Origin: Lysobacter sp.
Lineage (GTDB): Bacteria; Pseudomonadota; Gammaproteobacteria; Xanthomonadales; Xanthomonadaceae
Length of the DNA stretch: 64,000 nt
Reading direction: 5' to 3'
Assembly: GCA_013141175.1 (NCBI GenBank)
Contig: JABFRN010000001.1
Coordinates: forward strand, 1-64,000
Position 1 is the stretch's first letter. Every line of letters starts with the position of its first letter. The notes below the pieces were generated by a model, which saw nothing but the letters and a program-made list of their open reading frames with translations, ran no database searches and was not told where the DNA came from. The translations under genes were made by a program, and so were the position numbers. Shown piece by piece: positions 49,687-58,948 of the stretch.

Positions 49687-50925
49687 ATGCACAACGACCC
49701 GCCGCCCGACCCATTCGGCGCCACCCAGACACCGGCAGCGGACGCGCAGTCGCTGAAACCGACGTCGATCAAAGCGAAGGCTTCGCCGCTGCAGCGCGAA
49801 TTCGATCGTCTGGTCGGCCGGATCGAAGCGTGCCAGGCGCTGCTGACCGCATGGCGGCAGCAGCCAGCGGCGATCCTCGAGAAATATCACGCGAAGATGG
49901 AGCCTGCGCTGCGCGATCTGCGCGATGCGCAGACCACGTTGATCGTGCAACTCGACGCGATGCTGACATCGCCCCCGAAAGGCCTGCGCATGACCGCGCG
50001 CAGACGCGATGCATTGACCGACTATCTGCTCGATCTGATCGACAGCGTCATGCCACACAATGCGGACGATACGTTGATCGCGATCCACGACCGCTACAGC
50101 GACACACCGATGCAAGCGATTCTGGAAGGCGATGAAGCCGACGAGAAGGCCGAGATCATCGCGATCTTCGAGCAGACCTTCGGCAAAGGCACCATCCAGC
50201 AGGCGCCGGACGAAACCCACGATGCCTTCATGGCGCGCGCGCGGGCGCAGCTGTTTGCGGAGCTGGATGCCCAAGAGCGCCGCGAAGACGATGCGCGCCA
50301 ACGTCGTGCCGAAAAACGCGCCGCGAAACAGGACGCCAAGCGCCGCGCGAAGACACCTGCGGTGAACGCGACGGAGCCCGCCGCCGAACCGCCCAAGCCC
50401 GACCTGCTGCGCACGCTGTATCGCAAACTCGCCAGCAACCTCCATCCCGATCGCGAATCCGACGCGGCGGAAAAAGTGCGCAAGACCGAAACGATGCAGG
50501 GCATCAACACCGCCTACCAGAACAAGGATCTGCTGGCGCTGCTGAAACTGCACAACCGGACGCTTCAGGACGACACCATCGCCACCGACGCGCTGGCCGA
50601 AGACACCCTGCGCGAATACAACGCACTGCTGAAAGCACAACTGGCGACGATCGAGTCCGAGATCTTCCGCACGATCGACGAAGTCACGCCGCCCGGCGTC
50701 GCCATGCGGAGCGGCCGGGTCAAGCGCCCCGAACAGCTCGAACGCCTGATGGACAACGACATCCAGCATCTCCGCAGCACGGCGGACAGCATGCTCCGCA
50801 CCGTACGCGATCTGAACGACCCGAAGCTGCGCACCCATGTGATCAATGATCTGGTGGAGATGAGCGAAGAACGCCACGAGATGGATGAATTCGATGGAAT
50901 CCTGTCCGGTTTCTTCGATCGATAG
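49687..50925 (+). CDS. J-domain-like protein, 412 aa
   Basis: Long, strongly charged helical protein with a coiled-coil-like middle (AELDAQERREDDARQRRAEK). Near residues 238-290 is a J-domain-like segment, DLLRTLYRKLASNLHPDRES with the HPD motif, continuing TMQGINTAYQNKDLLALLKL. J domains recruit Hsp70 (DnaK). The central placement and lack of a G/F region or zinc fingers make it a class III-type J protein with unknown client. No signal peptide. Confidence 0.8.
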   Translation: MHNDPPPDPFGATQTPAADAQSLKPTSIKAKASPLQREFDRLVGRIEACQALLTAWRQQPAAILEKYHAKMEPALRDLRDAQTTLIVQLDAMLTSPPKGLRMTARRRDALTDYLLDLIDSVMPHNADDTLIAIHDRYSDTPMQAILEGDEADEKAEIIAIFEQTFGKGTIQQAPDETHDAFMARARAQLFAELDAQERREDDARQRRAEKRAAKQDAKRRAKTPAVNATEPAAEPPKPDLLRTLYRKLASNLHPDRESDAAEKVRKTETMQGINTAYQNKDLLALLKLHNRTLQDDTIATDALAEDTLREYNALLKAQLATIESEIFRTIDEVTPPGVAMRSGRVKRPEQLERLMDNDIQHLRSTADSMLRTVRDLNDPKLRTHVINDLVEMSEERHEMDEFDGILSGFFDR

Positions 50926-51101
50926 CGGTTGCCGCGAGATGAGCGCGGTGGCACGTAGGCTGGCGCTGGACACGGGGCATGATCGGGCCGACATGCGCGC
51001 GCGGGGAACTCGGGCGGATGACGACCCGGCCCCGCAACCGTGACGACATTGAAATATCGGGCTGGCATCATCGATGCTCCCACTCCGAGGCTCCCGCTCC
51101 G

Positions 51102-52199
51102 ATGCGACGCGCCATGCCGAACCGCCTGCCCGCATACCTGTGCCTGCTGCTGACCATGGCAGGATGTGTTTCCATGCCCATTCCGAAGAAACCCGCACCG
51201 ATGCCTTCTTCCAAAGCCCTGGTCATCGGCCATCGCGGCGCCAGCGCGCTACGACCCGAGCACACGCTGGCGGCGTATGCGAAGGCGATCGAGGACGGTG
51301 CCGATCTGATCGAACCGGATCTGGTCAGCACCCGCGATGGCGTGCTGGTGGCGCGCCACGAGAACGAGATCTCCGGCACGACCGATGTGGCGCAGCATCG
51401 CGAGTTCGCATCGCGCAGAACAACGAAGACGATCGACGGCGAGCGCACCACCGGTTGGTTCACCGAAGATTTCACGCTGACGGAGTTGAAGACCCTGCGC
51501 GCCCGCGAGCGCTTGCCGGAGCTGCGCTCGACCGCGTTCGATGGACAGTTCGGGATCGCGACGCTGGACGAGATCATCGCGCTCGCTGCTGAAGCGTCGG
51601 CGAAGCACGGACGAACGATCGGACTGGTGCCGGAGATCAAGCATCCGAGCCATTTCGCCGCGCTCGGTCTGGCGATGGAAGACAAATTGCTCGCCGCCCT
51701 GCGCGCGGATCCGCATACCCGCACCGCGCCGGTGATCATCCAGTCGTTCGAGATCGCCAACCTGCGCGAACTGCGCCGCAAGATCGCTGGCGATCCGAAC
51801 ATTTCGCTGCTGCAACTGCTCGGCAGCGCGGGCGATCAGCCGCACGACACCGTGATCGCAGGCGCCCCGCTCCGCTACGGGGCGATGATGACCACCGACG
51901 GCTTGCGCGAAGTCGCGACCTACGCCGATGCGATCGGACCCGCATATCGCGATCTGGACCCTGCGCACGGCCGCAGCCGGCTCGTCGACGACGCGCACGA
52001 GGCCGGTCTGCGCGTGATCGCCTACACCTTCCGCCCGGAAAATCATTTTCTCGATGGCGGCTTCCGCAGCGGTGGCGGCCCCGCCGAGCGGCATGAGGCG
52101 GGATCGGTCGCACAGATCCGCACCTGCCTCGCGCTGGGGATCGATGCTTTCTTCACCGACGACCCGGCACTGGGCCGGCAGGCGGTCGACGGCCGGTAA
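51102..52199 (+). CDS. glpQ: glycerophosphodiester phosphodiesterase lipoprotein, 365 aa
   Basis: Start at MRRAMPNRLPAY (51102); MPNRL at 51114 is also possible. Lipobox TMAGC near residue ~22. GDPD domain: VIGHRGASALRPEHTLAAY with the catalytic HRG, GADLIEPDLVSTRDGVLVARHE with metal and catalytic Glu/Asp/His, LVPEIKHP, and DAFFTDDPALG at the end. It would release glycerol-3-phosphate from phospholipid head groups in the periplasm. Confidence 0.92.
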   Translation: MRRAMPNRLPAYLCLLLTMAGCVSMPIPKKPAPMPSSKALVIGHRGASALRPEHTLAAYAKAIEDGADLIEPDLVSTRDGVLVARHENEISGTTDVAQHREFASRRTTKTIDGERTTGWFTEDFTLTELKTLRARERLPELRSTAFDGQFGIATLDEIIALAAEASAKHGRTIGLVPEIKHPSHFAALGLAMEDKLLAALRADPHTRTAPVIIQSFEIANLRELRRKIAGDPNISLLQLLGSAGDQPHDTVIAGAPLRYGAMMTTDGLREVATYADAIGPAYRDLDPAHGRSRLVDDAHEAGLRVIAYTFRPENHFLDGGFRSGGGPAERHEAGSVAQIRTCLALGIDAFFTDDPALGRQAVDGR

Positions 52200-52233
52200 T
52201 CCTTGGCCGGATGGCTGAACGGCAGTATCGAAT

Positions 52234-52251
52234 CTATTGCATATGCAATAG
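52234..52251. promoter_or_regulatory. 18-bp palindromic operator, probably for the MarR protein
   Basis: CTATTGCATATGCAATAG, a perfect palindrome of the size and TTGCAT/ATGCAA style typical of MarR sites. It overlaps the region just before a TTGACA hexamer (52257-52262), so binding would affect transcription of the marR-efflux operon. Confidence 0.75.
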
Positions 52252-52269
52252 TTGCATTGACAAATATAT

Positions 52270-52292
52270 CCCGGTCAATAAAAAATACCGGG
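52270..52292 (+). other. hairpin touching the marR start codon
   Basis: CCCGGT-CAATAAAAAAT-ACCGGG ends one base before the ATG at 52294, and no Shine-Dalgarno sequence precedes the gene. Transcripts may be leaderless, or the hairpin may limit translation. Confidence 0.5.
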
Positions 52293-52293
52293 C

Positions 52294-52761
52294 ATGAGCC
52301 TTTCCGACCCGCCCCCGCACATTCATTCCCATTCCGGGCCCCAGCTCGGTCTACTGTTCCGGCAACTGCGCGACGCCATGTGGGCGCGCATGGCGGTGGA
52401 ACTGGCCGGCGCCGGCCATGACCTGACCTTCAGCCAGTACATCACCCTCAAACGTCTCTCCGAGGGGGATGCCAGCGCCAGCGAACTGGCGCGGACGGCG
52501 GACCTCAATCCCGGCGCGATCACGCGTCTGCTCGACCGGCTCGAGGAAAAGCGGCTCACGACCCGGATCGTCGATCCGGGCGACCGCCGCGCCCTGCGCG
52601 TGGCGCTGACCGAAACCGGCATGCGGATGTGGACGGATATCCACCAGTGCGGGCTTCGCGTACGCGAACGTGCGCTCGAGCACATGGATGCCGAAGAACA
52701 GGCCGTGTTGTTCCAACTGCTCGCCCGGATCCGCGAAAACCTCACCCGAGAAGACGATTGA
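52294..52761 (+). CDS. MarR-family transcriptional regulator, 155 aa
   Basis: Winged helix protein: LLFRQLRDAMWARMAVELAG, HTH segment DASASELARTADLNPGAITR with recognition helix RLLDRLEEKRLTTRI, and wing DPGDRRALRVALTETG, ending in the dimerisation helix. First gene of an operon for a tripartite efflux pump; the perfect palindrome 43-60 bases upstream of its start suggests self-repression released by a pump substrate, as in EmrR/MarR systems. Confidence 0.93.
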   Translation: MSLSDPPPHIHSHSGPQLGLLFRQLRDAMWARMAVELAGAGHDLTFSQYITLKRLSEGDASASELARTADLNPGAITRLLDRLEEKRLTTRIVDPGDRRALRVALTETGMRMWTDIHQCGLRVRERALEHMDAEEQAVLFQLLARIRENLTREDD

Positions 52762-52763
52762 CC

Positions 52764-54230
52764 ATGCCCGTCGTGTCCTTGCCATTGCGTTGCGTATCCG
52801 CCGCGACCCTGTTGGCTGCGTTCGTGCTGTCCGGCTGCGCCGGTACCCGCGGTTTGCGGCCCGCGCTCACGCCGGACGACGCTGATGCGCTGGCGGTCAG
52901 CCATAGCTTCGAGGGCGACACATTGTCCGCCGCAGCGTGGCCGACACAGGATTGGTGGCATGCCTGGGGCGATCCGCAACTCGATGCGCTGATCGCGGAG
53001 GCGCTGGCAGGCACCCCCGGCCTCGACGCCGCCGACGCGCGCGTGCGCAAAGCCGAAGCCCAGGCCGGACTGGCCGACGATGCGCGCCAACCGCACCTCG
53101 GCGCGAACCTGCAGTATTCCGGCGCCTATCTTCCGGAAACATTGCTCCCGGCCCCCTATGGCGGCGATTACAAAGGGGTCGAACTCGCGACCCTGAACTT
53201 CCGCTACGCGCCCGACCTGTGGGGCGGCAAACGTGCGCATTGGCAAGCGGCGGTGGGCAGTCTGCGCGCCGCTGAAGTGGACGCACAGCAAGCCCGCCTG
53301 CTGCTGGCGGGCAACATCGCACGCACCTATCTCGATCTTGACCAGGCGCATGAAGCCCATCAGGTGGCGACTGCGGAAACCGCGCGTGCGCAGCGGCTGC
53401 TGGCACTCGCGACGCAGCGTGTCCGCGCCGGCATCGACAACCAATCGCAGATGCGCCAGGCGGAAAGCAGCGTCGCCTCCGCCACGCAACAGGGCGAAGC
53501 CGCGCAGCAACGTATCGGACTGCTGCGCAACGCCATCGCTGCGCTGCTCGGCCAGGGACCGGATCGCGGCCTGGTGATCGAAGCGCCATCGCTGCTCGCG
53601 GTCGAAGCGCCGGCATTGCCGAGCACCCTGCCGAGCGAACTGCTGGGACATCGTCCCGATGTGGTCGCGGCACGGTGGCGGGTGGAAGCCGCCGCGCGGA
53701 ACATCGATGCCGGCAAGGCCGATTTCTATCCCAGCCTCGATCTGACCGCGATGGCCGGACTCGCAGCGGGGCGCCTGTCCGACCTCTTCACCCGCGATGC
53801 CGGCGTTGCGCTGGGCGGGCCGGCGCTGAGTCTGCCGATCTTCGACGGACCCCGTCTGCGCGGACAGCTGGCCGGCAACAACGCCGACTACGACCTCGCC
53901 GTCGCCCACTACGACCAGACCCTGGTCGCTGCTGTGCGCGAAGTCGCGGATGCGCTGCAGTCCGCGCGCACGCTGGACAAACAGATCGCCGCAGTCGCGC
54001 AGGCGCGCGACGCTGCGCGCAAGGCGTGGTCGCTCGCGGACAGCCGCTACCGTGCCGGTCTCGGCACCCAGCTCGATGTGCTCGCCGCGCAACGCCCTTT
54101 GCTGCAGCTCGATCAACTGTCGGTCGCGCTGCAGGCGCAGCGTCGGACCGTCGCCGTCGATCTCGCGGTCGCCATCGGCGGCGGCCTGTCGCCGACCTCT
54201 CCCACACTCTCTTCTTCCGGTTCGCCATGA
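52764..54230 (+). CDS. outer membrane efflux lipoprotein (NodT/OprM type), 488 aa
   Basis: Lipobox LSGC near residue 24, then two OEP repeats (ADARVRKAEAQAGLADDARQ, and PALSLPIFDGPRLRGQLAGN with LAVAHYDQTLVAAVREVADAL), the layout of the trimeric outer membrane channel. Begins 2 bases after the marR stop and overlaps the next gene by ATGA. Exit duct of the efflux system. Confidence 0.94.
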   Translation: MPVVSLPLRCVSAATLLAAFVLSGCAGTRGLRPALTPDDADALAVSHSFEGDTLSAAAWPTQDWWHAWGDPQLDALIAEALAGTPGLDAADARVRKAEAQAGLADDARQPHLGANLQYSGAYLPETLLPAPYGGDYKGVELATLNFRYAPDLWGGKRAHWQAAVGSLRAAEVDAQQARLLLAGNIARTYLDLDQAHEAHQVATAETARAQRLLALATQRVRAGIDNQSQMRQAESSVASATQQGEAAQQRIGLLRNAIAALLGQGPDRGLVIEAPSLLAVEAPALPSTLPSELLGHRPDVVAARWRVEAAARNIDAGKADFYPSLDLTAMAGLAAGRLSDLFTRDAGVALGGPALSLPIFDGPRLRGQLAGNNADYDLAVAHYDQTLVAAVREVADALQSARTLDKQIAAVAQARDAARKAWSLADSRYRAGLGTQLDVLAAQRPLLQLDQLSVALQAQRRTVAVDLAVAIGGGLSPTSPTLSSSGSP

Positions 54231-55414
54231 CCACCGAAATCAATCCGACACCCGCCGTCTCCGCGTCGATGCCGAAAGCCGGCAAGCGCAAACGCGCGCT
54301 CGCGATCCTGGCGGTCGCGATCGCCATCGCCGCGATCGGCGCGACGATCTACTACATGTCGGTCGCGCGCTGGCACGAAGACACCGACGACGCCTACGTG
54401 CAGGGCAACATCGTGACGATCACGCCGCAGACCACAGGCACGGTCGTCAGCATCGGCGCCGACGACGGCATGAAAGTCGTGGCCGGCCAGGTGCTGGTGA
54501 GGATCGACCCCAACGACGCGCGCGTGGCCTACGAACAGGCGGAGGCCAATCTCGCCACCACCGTGCGTCAGGTGCGCGGGCTGTACAACGCGGTCGACGC
54601 CGGCCGGGCCGATCTGGACGCGCGCGCGGTCGCGGTGCGCCAGGCGCAGGCCGATGTCGCACGGCGTAGCGGACTGGTGGCGAACGGCGCGGTTTCGGCC
54701 GAGGAACTCGCGCATGCGCGGGCGCAACTCGAAGCCGCCGAGGCCGCACTGGGATCGGCACGTGGACAACTCTCGCGCAACCGTGCGCTGGTCGACCAGA
54801 CCACGCTGTCGCGACAGCCGCAGGTCGCGGCGGCTGCCGCGCAATTGCGGCAGGCGTATCTCAACCTGCAGCGCGCCGCGATCGTCGCGCCGGTATCGGG
54901 TTACGTGGCGAAGCGCAGCGTGCAATTGGGACAACGCGTGCAGCCGGGCACGGTGCTGATGACCGTGATTCCGCTGGAGCAGGTCTGGGTGGACGCGAAC
55001 TTCAAGGAAACGCAGTTGGCGAACATGCGGCTCGGGCAACCGGTGGAACTCACCGCCGATGTCTACGGCAGCGATGTCCGCTACACCGGCACGCTCGCCA
55101 GCATCGGCCTGGGCACAGGCAGCGCCTTCGCGCTGCTGCCCGCGCAGAACGCCAGCGGCAACTGGATCAAGATCGTGCAGCGCATTCCGGTGCGCATCGC
55201 GCTGGCGCCGAAGCAGTTGATGGAACATCCGCTGCGGCTGGGCATGAGCATGTCGGTCGATGTGTCGATCCGCGACCAGCACGGCGGTGTGCTGCCCGCC
55301 AGTCCGCCGAAGGCGCCGGTGCTCACGACGACCGCGTACGAGCAGCAGTTGTCCGAAGCCGATGCCTTGATCCAGCGCGTCGTCCGCGAGAACCTGCCCG
55401 GCCATCGCGGCTGA
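54227..55414 (+). CDS. emrA: HlyD/EmrA-family periplasmic adaptor, 395 aa
   Basis: One N-terminal membrane helix (ALAILAVAIAIAAIGATIYY), then DTDDAYVQGNIVTITPQTTG, typical of EmrA, a long alpha-hairpin (residues ~95-210) and the beta-barrel part (VWVDANFKETQLANMRLGQ). Connects the inner membrane transporter to the outer membrane channel. Start overlaps the upstream stop. Confidence 0.94.
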   Translation: MTTEINPTPAVSASMPKAGKRKRALAILAVAIAIAAIGATIYYMSVARWHEDTDDAYVQGNIVTITPQTTGTVVSIGADDGMKVVAGQVLVRIDPNDARVAYEQAEANLATTVRQVRGLYNAVDAGRADLDARAVAVRQAQADVARRSGLVANGAVSAEELAHARAQLEAAEAALGSARGQLSRNRALVDQTTLSRQPQVAAAAAQLRQAYLNLQRAAIVAPVSGYVAKRSVQLGQRVQPGTVLMTVIPLEQVWVDANFKETQLANMRLGQPVELTADVYGSDVRYTGTLASIGLGTGSAFALLPAQNASGNWIKIVQRIPVRIALAPKQLMEHPLRLGMSMSVDVSIRDQHGGVLPASPPKAPVLTTTAYEQQLSEADALIQRVVRENLPGHRG

Positions 55415-55433
55415 GCGACGGCGGACCGCGCCC

Positions 55434-57014
55434 ATGTCCATCGAATCCGCCAACCGCGATGGCGCATCCGCCGCTGCGCCGACTCCGGCCGCTGCCGGAT
55501 TCCGCCCGCCCAACCTTGCCTTGACCACGCTCGGTCTGGCGCTTGCATCGTTCATGCAGGTGTTGGATCTCACCATCGCCAACGTCTCGCTGCCGACGAT
55601 CTCCGGCAACCTGGGCGGCAGCGCCAATCAGGCCACCTGGGTCATCACCTCGTTCGCAGTGAGCAACGCCATCGCGCTGCCCCTCACCGGCTGGCTGACC
55701 CGTCATTTCGGCGAGCGCAAACTCTTCATCTGGGCGACGTTCCTGTTCGTGCTCGCATCGCTGCTGTGCGGTCTCGCCAGCAGCATGGGGCTGCTGGTCG
55801 CGGCGCGCGCGCTGCAGGGCTTCGTCGCCGGGCCGATGTATCCGATCACGCAGGCGCTGCTGATCTCGATCTATCCGCCGCAGAAGCGCGGCCAGGCGAT
55901 CGCGCTGCTGGCGATGGTGACGGTGGTGGCGCCGATCGCCGGACCGATCCTGGGCGGCTGGATCACCGACAACTACAGTTGGGAATGGATTTTCTTCATC
56001 AACATCCCCATCGGCCTGTTCGCCAGCTTCGTGGTCGGCCGGCAACTGCGCGGACGACCCGAGCGACTGGAAAAGCCGAAGATGGATTACGTCGGCCTGA
56101 TCACGCTGATCTTCGGCGTGGGCGCGCTGCAGATACTGCTCGACCTCGGCAACGACGAGGACTGGTTCCGCTCCACCACCATCATCGTGCTGGCGGTGAT
56201 TTCGGCGATTTCGCTGGCGGTGTTCATGATCTGGGAACTCACCGACGACGACCCCATCGTCGACCTGCGCCTGTTCCGACACCGCAATTTCAGCGCCGGC
56301 ACCGCGGCGATGGTGGTGGCATACGCCGCATTCTTCAGCGTCGGCATCCTGGTGCCGCTGTGGCTGCAGCGCAATCTCGGCTACACCGCGATCTGGGCCG
56401 GCTTCGCCACCGCGCCGATCGGCATCCTCCCGGTCCTGCTGACGCCCTTCGTCGGCAAGTACGCGAACCGTTTCGATCTGCGCTGGCTGGCCACGATCGC
56501 CTTCATCGCGATGGCGATGACCAGTTTCGCGCGTTCCGGCTTCAATCTGGATGTCGACTACAGGACGATCGCCATCGTTCAATTGTTCCAGGGCTTCGGT
56601 GTGGCGCTGTTCTTCATGCCGGTATTGCAGATCCTGCTCTCCGACCTGCAGCCGCATGAGATCGCGGCGGGTTCGGGCCTGGCCACATTCATGCGTACGC
56701 TCGGCGGCAGCTTCGCCGCATCGCTCACCACCTATGCCTGGACAGCACGCGGTGCCGTGCATCACGCGCATATCTCCGAGAACATATCGGCCTACGATCC
56801 CGCAACGCTGGACACCGTCTCGCGCATGGGCGACGGTCGACTGCAGGCCGGCGCCGCAGCGCTGGAGCGCATGATCGCGAACCAGGCCGCACAACTCGGT
56901 TTCAACGAGATATTCCACCTGCTCGGCATCATCTTCCTGTTGGTGATCGCATTCGTCTGGATCGCCAAACCGCCGTTCTCGGCCAAGATCGGTCCAGCGG
57001 CAGCCGGGCATTGA
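55434..57014 (+). CDS. emrB: EmrB/QacA-type DHA2 drug:H+ antiporter, 526 aa
   Basis: Fourteen-helix MFS transporter: motif D1 region MQVLDLTIANVSLPTISGNL, motif A GWLTRHFGERKLF, motif C MVTVVAPIAGPILGGWITD. The DHA2 subfamily exports hydrophobic drugs and uncouplers with EmrA and an outer membrane factor. 19 bases after emrA; it completes the marR-oprM-emrA-emrB operon. Confidence 0.95.
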   Translation: MSIESANRDGASAAAPTPAAAGFRPPNLALTTLGLALASFMQVLDLTIANVSLPTISGNLGGSANQATWVITSFAVSNAIALPLTGWLTRHFGERKLFIWATFLFVLASLLCGLASSMGLLVAARALQGFVAGPMYPITQALLISIYPPQKRGQAIALLAMVTVVAPIAGPILGGWITDNYSWEWIFFINIPIGLFASFVVGRQLRGRPERLEKPKMDYVGLITLIFGVGALQILLDLGNDEDWFRSTTIIVLAVISAISLAVFMIWELTDDDPIVDLRLFRHRNFSAGTAAMVVAYAAFFSVGILVPLWLQRNLGYTAIWAGFATAPIGILPVLLTPFVGKYANRFDLRWLATIAFIAMAMTSFARSGFNLDVDYRTIAIVQLFQGFGVALFFMPVLQILLSDLQPHEIAAGSGLATFMRTLGGSFAASLTTYAWTARGAVHHAHISENISAYDPATLDTVSRMGDGRLQAGAAALERMIANQAAQLGFNEIFHLLGIIFLLVIAFVWIAKPPFSAKIGPAAAGH

Positions 57015-57149
57015 TCGGTAACGCCTCGGCGTTTGCGGGCAAGATCCGGCCTCTGTCGTATTCCAACCCGGACTGGTTTCGCGTTCCGCCACGGCACGTT
57101 CGCGGGTCGATGCAGTAAAGTCGGCGTACCCCACCCCACGCGAGTGCCC

Positions 57150-58010
57150 ATGGCCCCCGCTCAATACGTTCTGACCTTTTCCTGTCCCGATCGCCCGGGT
57201 ATCGTCAATGCTGTCTCCGGACTCCTGTTCGGCCACGGCGGCAATATCCTGGAATCGCAGCAGTACGGCGATACCGGAACCGGACGTTTCTTCATGCGCA
57301 CCGTGTTTTCGTTGGCAGACATGTCGGTGTTCGCGGTGTTGTCGACGGAAATGGTCGCGATCGCCACGCATTTCGGCATGCAGTGGACATTGCGCGACCG
57401 GAGCCAGCGCCGGCGCGTGATGCTGCTGGCCTCGAAGTTCGACCATTGCCTTGCGGATGTGCTGTACCGCTGGCGGATCGGCGAACTGCCGATGGAGATC
57501 GTGGCGATCGTTTCGAATCATCCGCGCGACACCTACCGGCATCTGGATTTCGGCGATATCCCATTCCACTATCTGCCTGCATCGCGCGACGACAGGACCG
57601 CGCATGAAACGCCGTTGCTCGATCTGATCGAACAGACCGGGACCGAACTTGTGGTGCTCGCACGATACATGCAGATCCTGTCGAGCGAGCTGGCGGCCAG
57701 GCTCAGTGGCCGCTGCATCAATATCCATCATTCGTTCCTGCCCGGCTTCAAGGGCGCTCGCCCGTACCACCATGCGCATGCGCGCGGCGTGAAGCTGATC
57801 GGTGCGACCGCGCATTTCGTCACCGCCGATCTGGACGAAGGGCCGATCATCGAACAGGACACCCAGCGTGTCAGTCATCACGACACCCCGACCGATCTGA
57901 TCCGCATCGGCCGCGATATCGAGCGCCGCGTGCTGGCGCAGGCACTGCGCTGCTATCTGGACGACCGGATCCTGCTCAACGGCCAGCGCACGGTGGTGTT
58001 CTCGGTTTAG
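57150..58010 (+). CDS. purU: formyltetrahydrofolate deformylase, 286 aa
   Basis: N-terminal ACT domain ([20 protein letters not shown]), then a formyltransferase-fold domain with [30 protein letters not shown] (catalytic His and fold) and [20 protein letters not shown] with the catalytic Asp. Hydrolyses 10-formyl-THF to formate and THF to balance the one-carbon pool. Start at [10 protein letters not shown]. Monocistronic, convergent with the DUF4440 gene. Confidence 0.95.
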   Translation: MAPAQYVLTFSCPDRPGIVNAVSGLLFGHGGNILESQQYGDTGTGRFFMRTVFSLADMSVFAVLSTEMVAIATHFGMQWTLRDRSQRRRVMLLASKFDHCLADVLYRWRIGELPMEIVAIVSNHPRDTYRHLDFGDIPFHYLPASRDDRTAHETPLLDLIEQTGTELVVLARYMQILSSELAARLSGRCINIHHSFLPGFKGARPYHHAHARGVKLIGATAHFVTADLDEGPIIEQDTQRVSHHDTPTDLIRIGRDIERRVLAQALRCYLDDRILLNGQRTVVFSV

Positions 58011-58029
58011 CGCTCGCGGCGTCCGCGCC

Positions 58030-58563
58030 TCATTCCGCCAAACGATGGTCGTAACTGATGACCCGCGCGAGCTTCCACTCGCCGTCGACCTGACGCCACA
58101 CATCGATGAACTTGCCGTCTTCGGTCAGGCGATCCGGCGAACCCGGTTGCAGCGCAAAGAAGCGGTGCTCGCCCATCTGCATCGCGCCAAAGTTGTTCAA
58201 CACGTGCACGGTCATGCTGCCTTCGACAAGCTCCCGTCGCGCGCGGAAGTTCTGCCCGGTCTCCTGCCCTTTGCAGTTTTCGCGCATCGCATCAAGGAAC
58301 CGTGCGCCGGAATCGGCGGTCTGCCCCCATTTGTCGTGGATGAACTCGAAGTCGTCGGCCACCAGCGTGGCGAGCAGATCGAGCTTGCACCCGAATACCG
58401 CGTCGAACAATTGACGATCCTTCTCGGCGAGCAATACGACCAGCTCCGGGGACGCGGGTGCCGCACCGGGTGTCAGCCGGATCGTGGCCACCTCATCCGT
58501 CGCGAAAATACTGGGCGCGGCAAGCAGCAGCGTAGACAGCATCAACGCGGATGTGCGCGTCAT
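58030..58563 (-). CDS. secreted DUF4440/SnoaL-like protein, 177 aa
   Basis: Signal peptide MTRTSALMLSTLLLAAPSIFA, then an NTF2-like domain: LAEKDRQLFDAVFGCKLDLL, DDFEFIHDKWGQTADSG, TVHVLNNFGAMQMGEHRFF, FIDVWRQVDGEWKLARVISY. DUF4440 proteins are periplasmic or extracytoplasmic NTF2-fold proteins of unknown substrate. Ends 19 bases from the end of purU. Confidence 0.88.
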   Translation of the reverse strand: MTRTSALMLSTLLLAAPSIFATDEVATIRLTPGAAPASPELVVLLAEKDRQLFDAVFGCKLDLLATLVADDFEFIHDKWGQTADSGARFLDAMRENCKGQETGQNFRARRELVEGSMTVHVLNNFGAMQMGEHRFFALQPGSPDRLTEDGKFIDVWRQVDGEWKLARVISYDHRLAE

Positions 58564-58853
58564 CGTGGGCACCGGAGGAAAGGAGTGCCCGTCACCATAG
58601 CAGGACCGTCGAGGCCTGCCGATGTGCCGCAAGGCGGGTGCAGGGACTCTGTACTGTACTGCGCTGCCTGCCAGTGCATGCTGCCTGATGCATGCTGTCC
58701 TTCCGTGGAAGAACCGGAAAACCCCATCCTGGGACTTCCCGGCATGCGACCCCACCGGCGAGCGGTGCCGCGAATGCGGATCGGGAGTTGGGGCTCCGAC
58801 CCGCCGACATGCCGTCCATGACATGTCGTGTTCAAACCTGTGAATACAGGCGC

Positions 58854-58890
58854 TGTGCGTATGTGCGTATGTGCGTATGTGCGTATGTGC
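58854..58890 (+). repeat. 8-bp tandem repeat TGTGCGTA, about 4.5 copies
   Basis: TGTGCGTA repeated head to tail four times plus TGTGC. It is a perfect short tandem repeat about 60-95 bases downstream of recA. Confidence 0.9.
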
Positions 58891-58899
58891 GAAGTGCGT

Positions 58900-58943
58900 C
58901 GGGGGCGGGCCGTCCGCTGACGAGGCCATCCGACCCGCCCCCG
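58900..58943 (-). terminator. possible recA terminator hairpin
   Basis: CGGGGGCGGG (58900-58909) and CCCGCCCCCG (58934-58943) are perfect inverted arms 5 bases after the recA stop codon. No T tract follows on the minus strand, so termination may be weak or Rho-dependent. Confidence 0.5.
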
Positions 58944-58948
58944 CTGCA

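Larger units (their letters stand above)
58564..58948. other. intergenic region downstream of recA
   Basis: 385 bases without a gene. It holds the upstream region of the DUF4440 gene, a tandem repeat (58854-58890) and a 10-bp inverted repeat just after the recA stop. The recX gene that usually follows recA in this group is not here. Confidence 0.7.

Noticed and set aside
47473-51198. A 1241-codon minus-strand frame across the FadB-type and J-domain genes.
   Set aside because: Crosses two well-supported plus-strand genes and has no homologous-looking segment.
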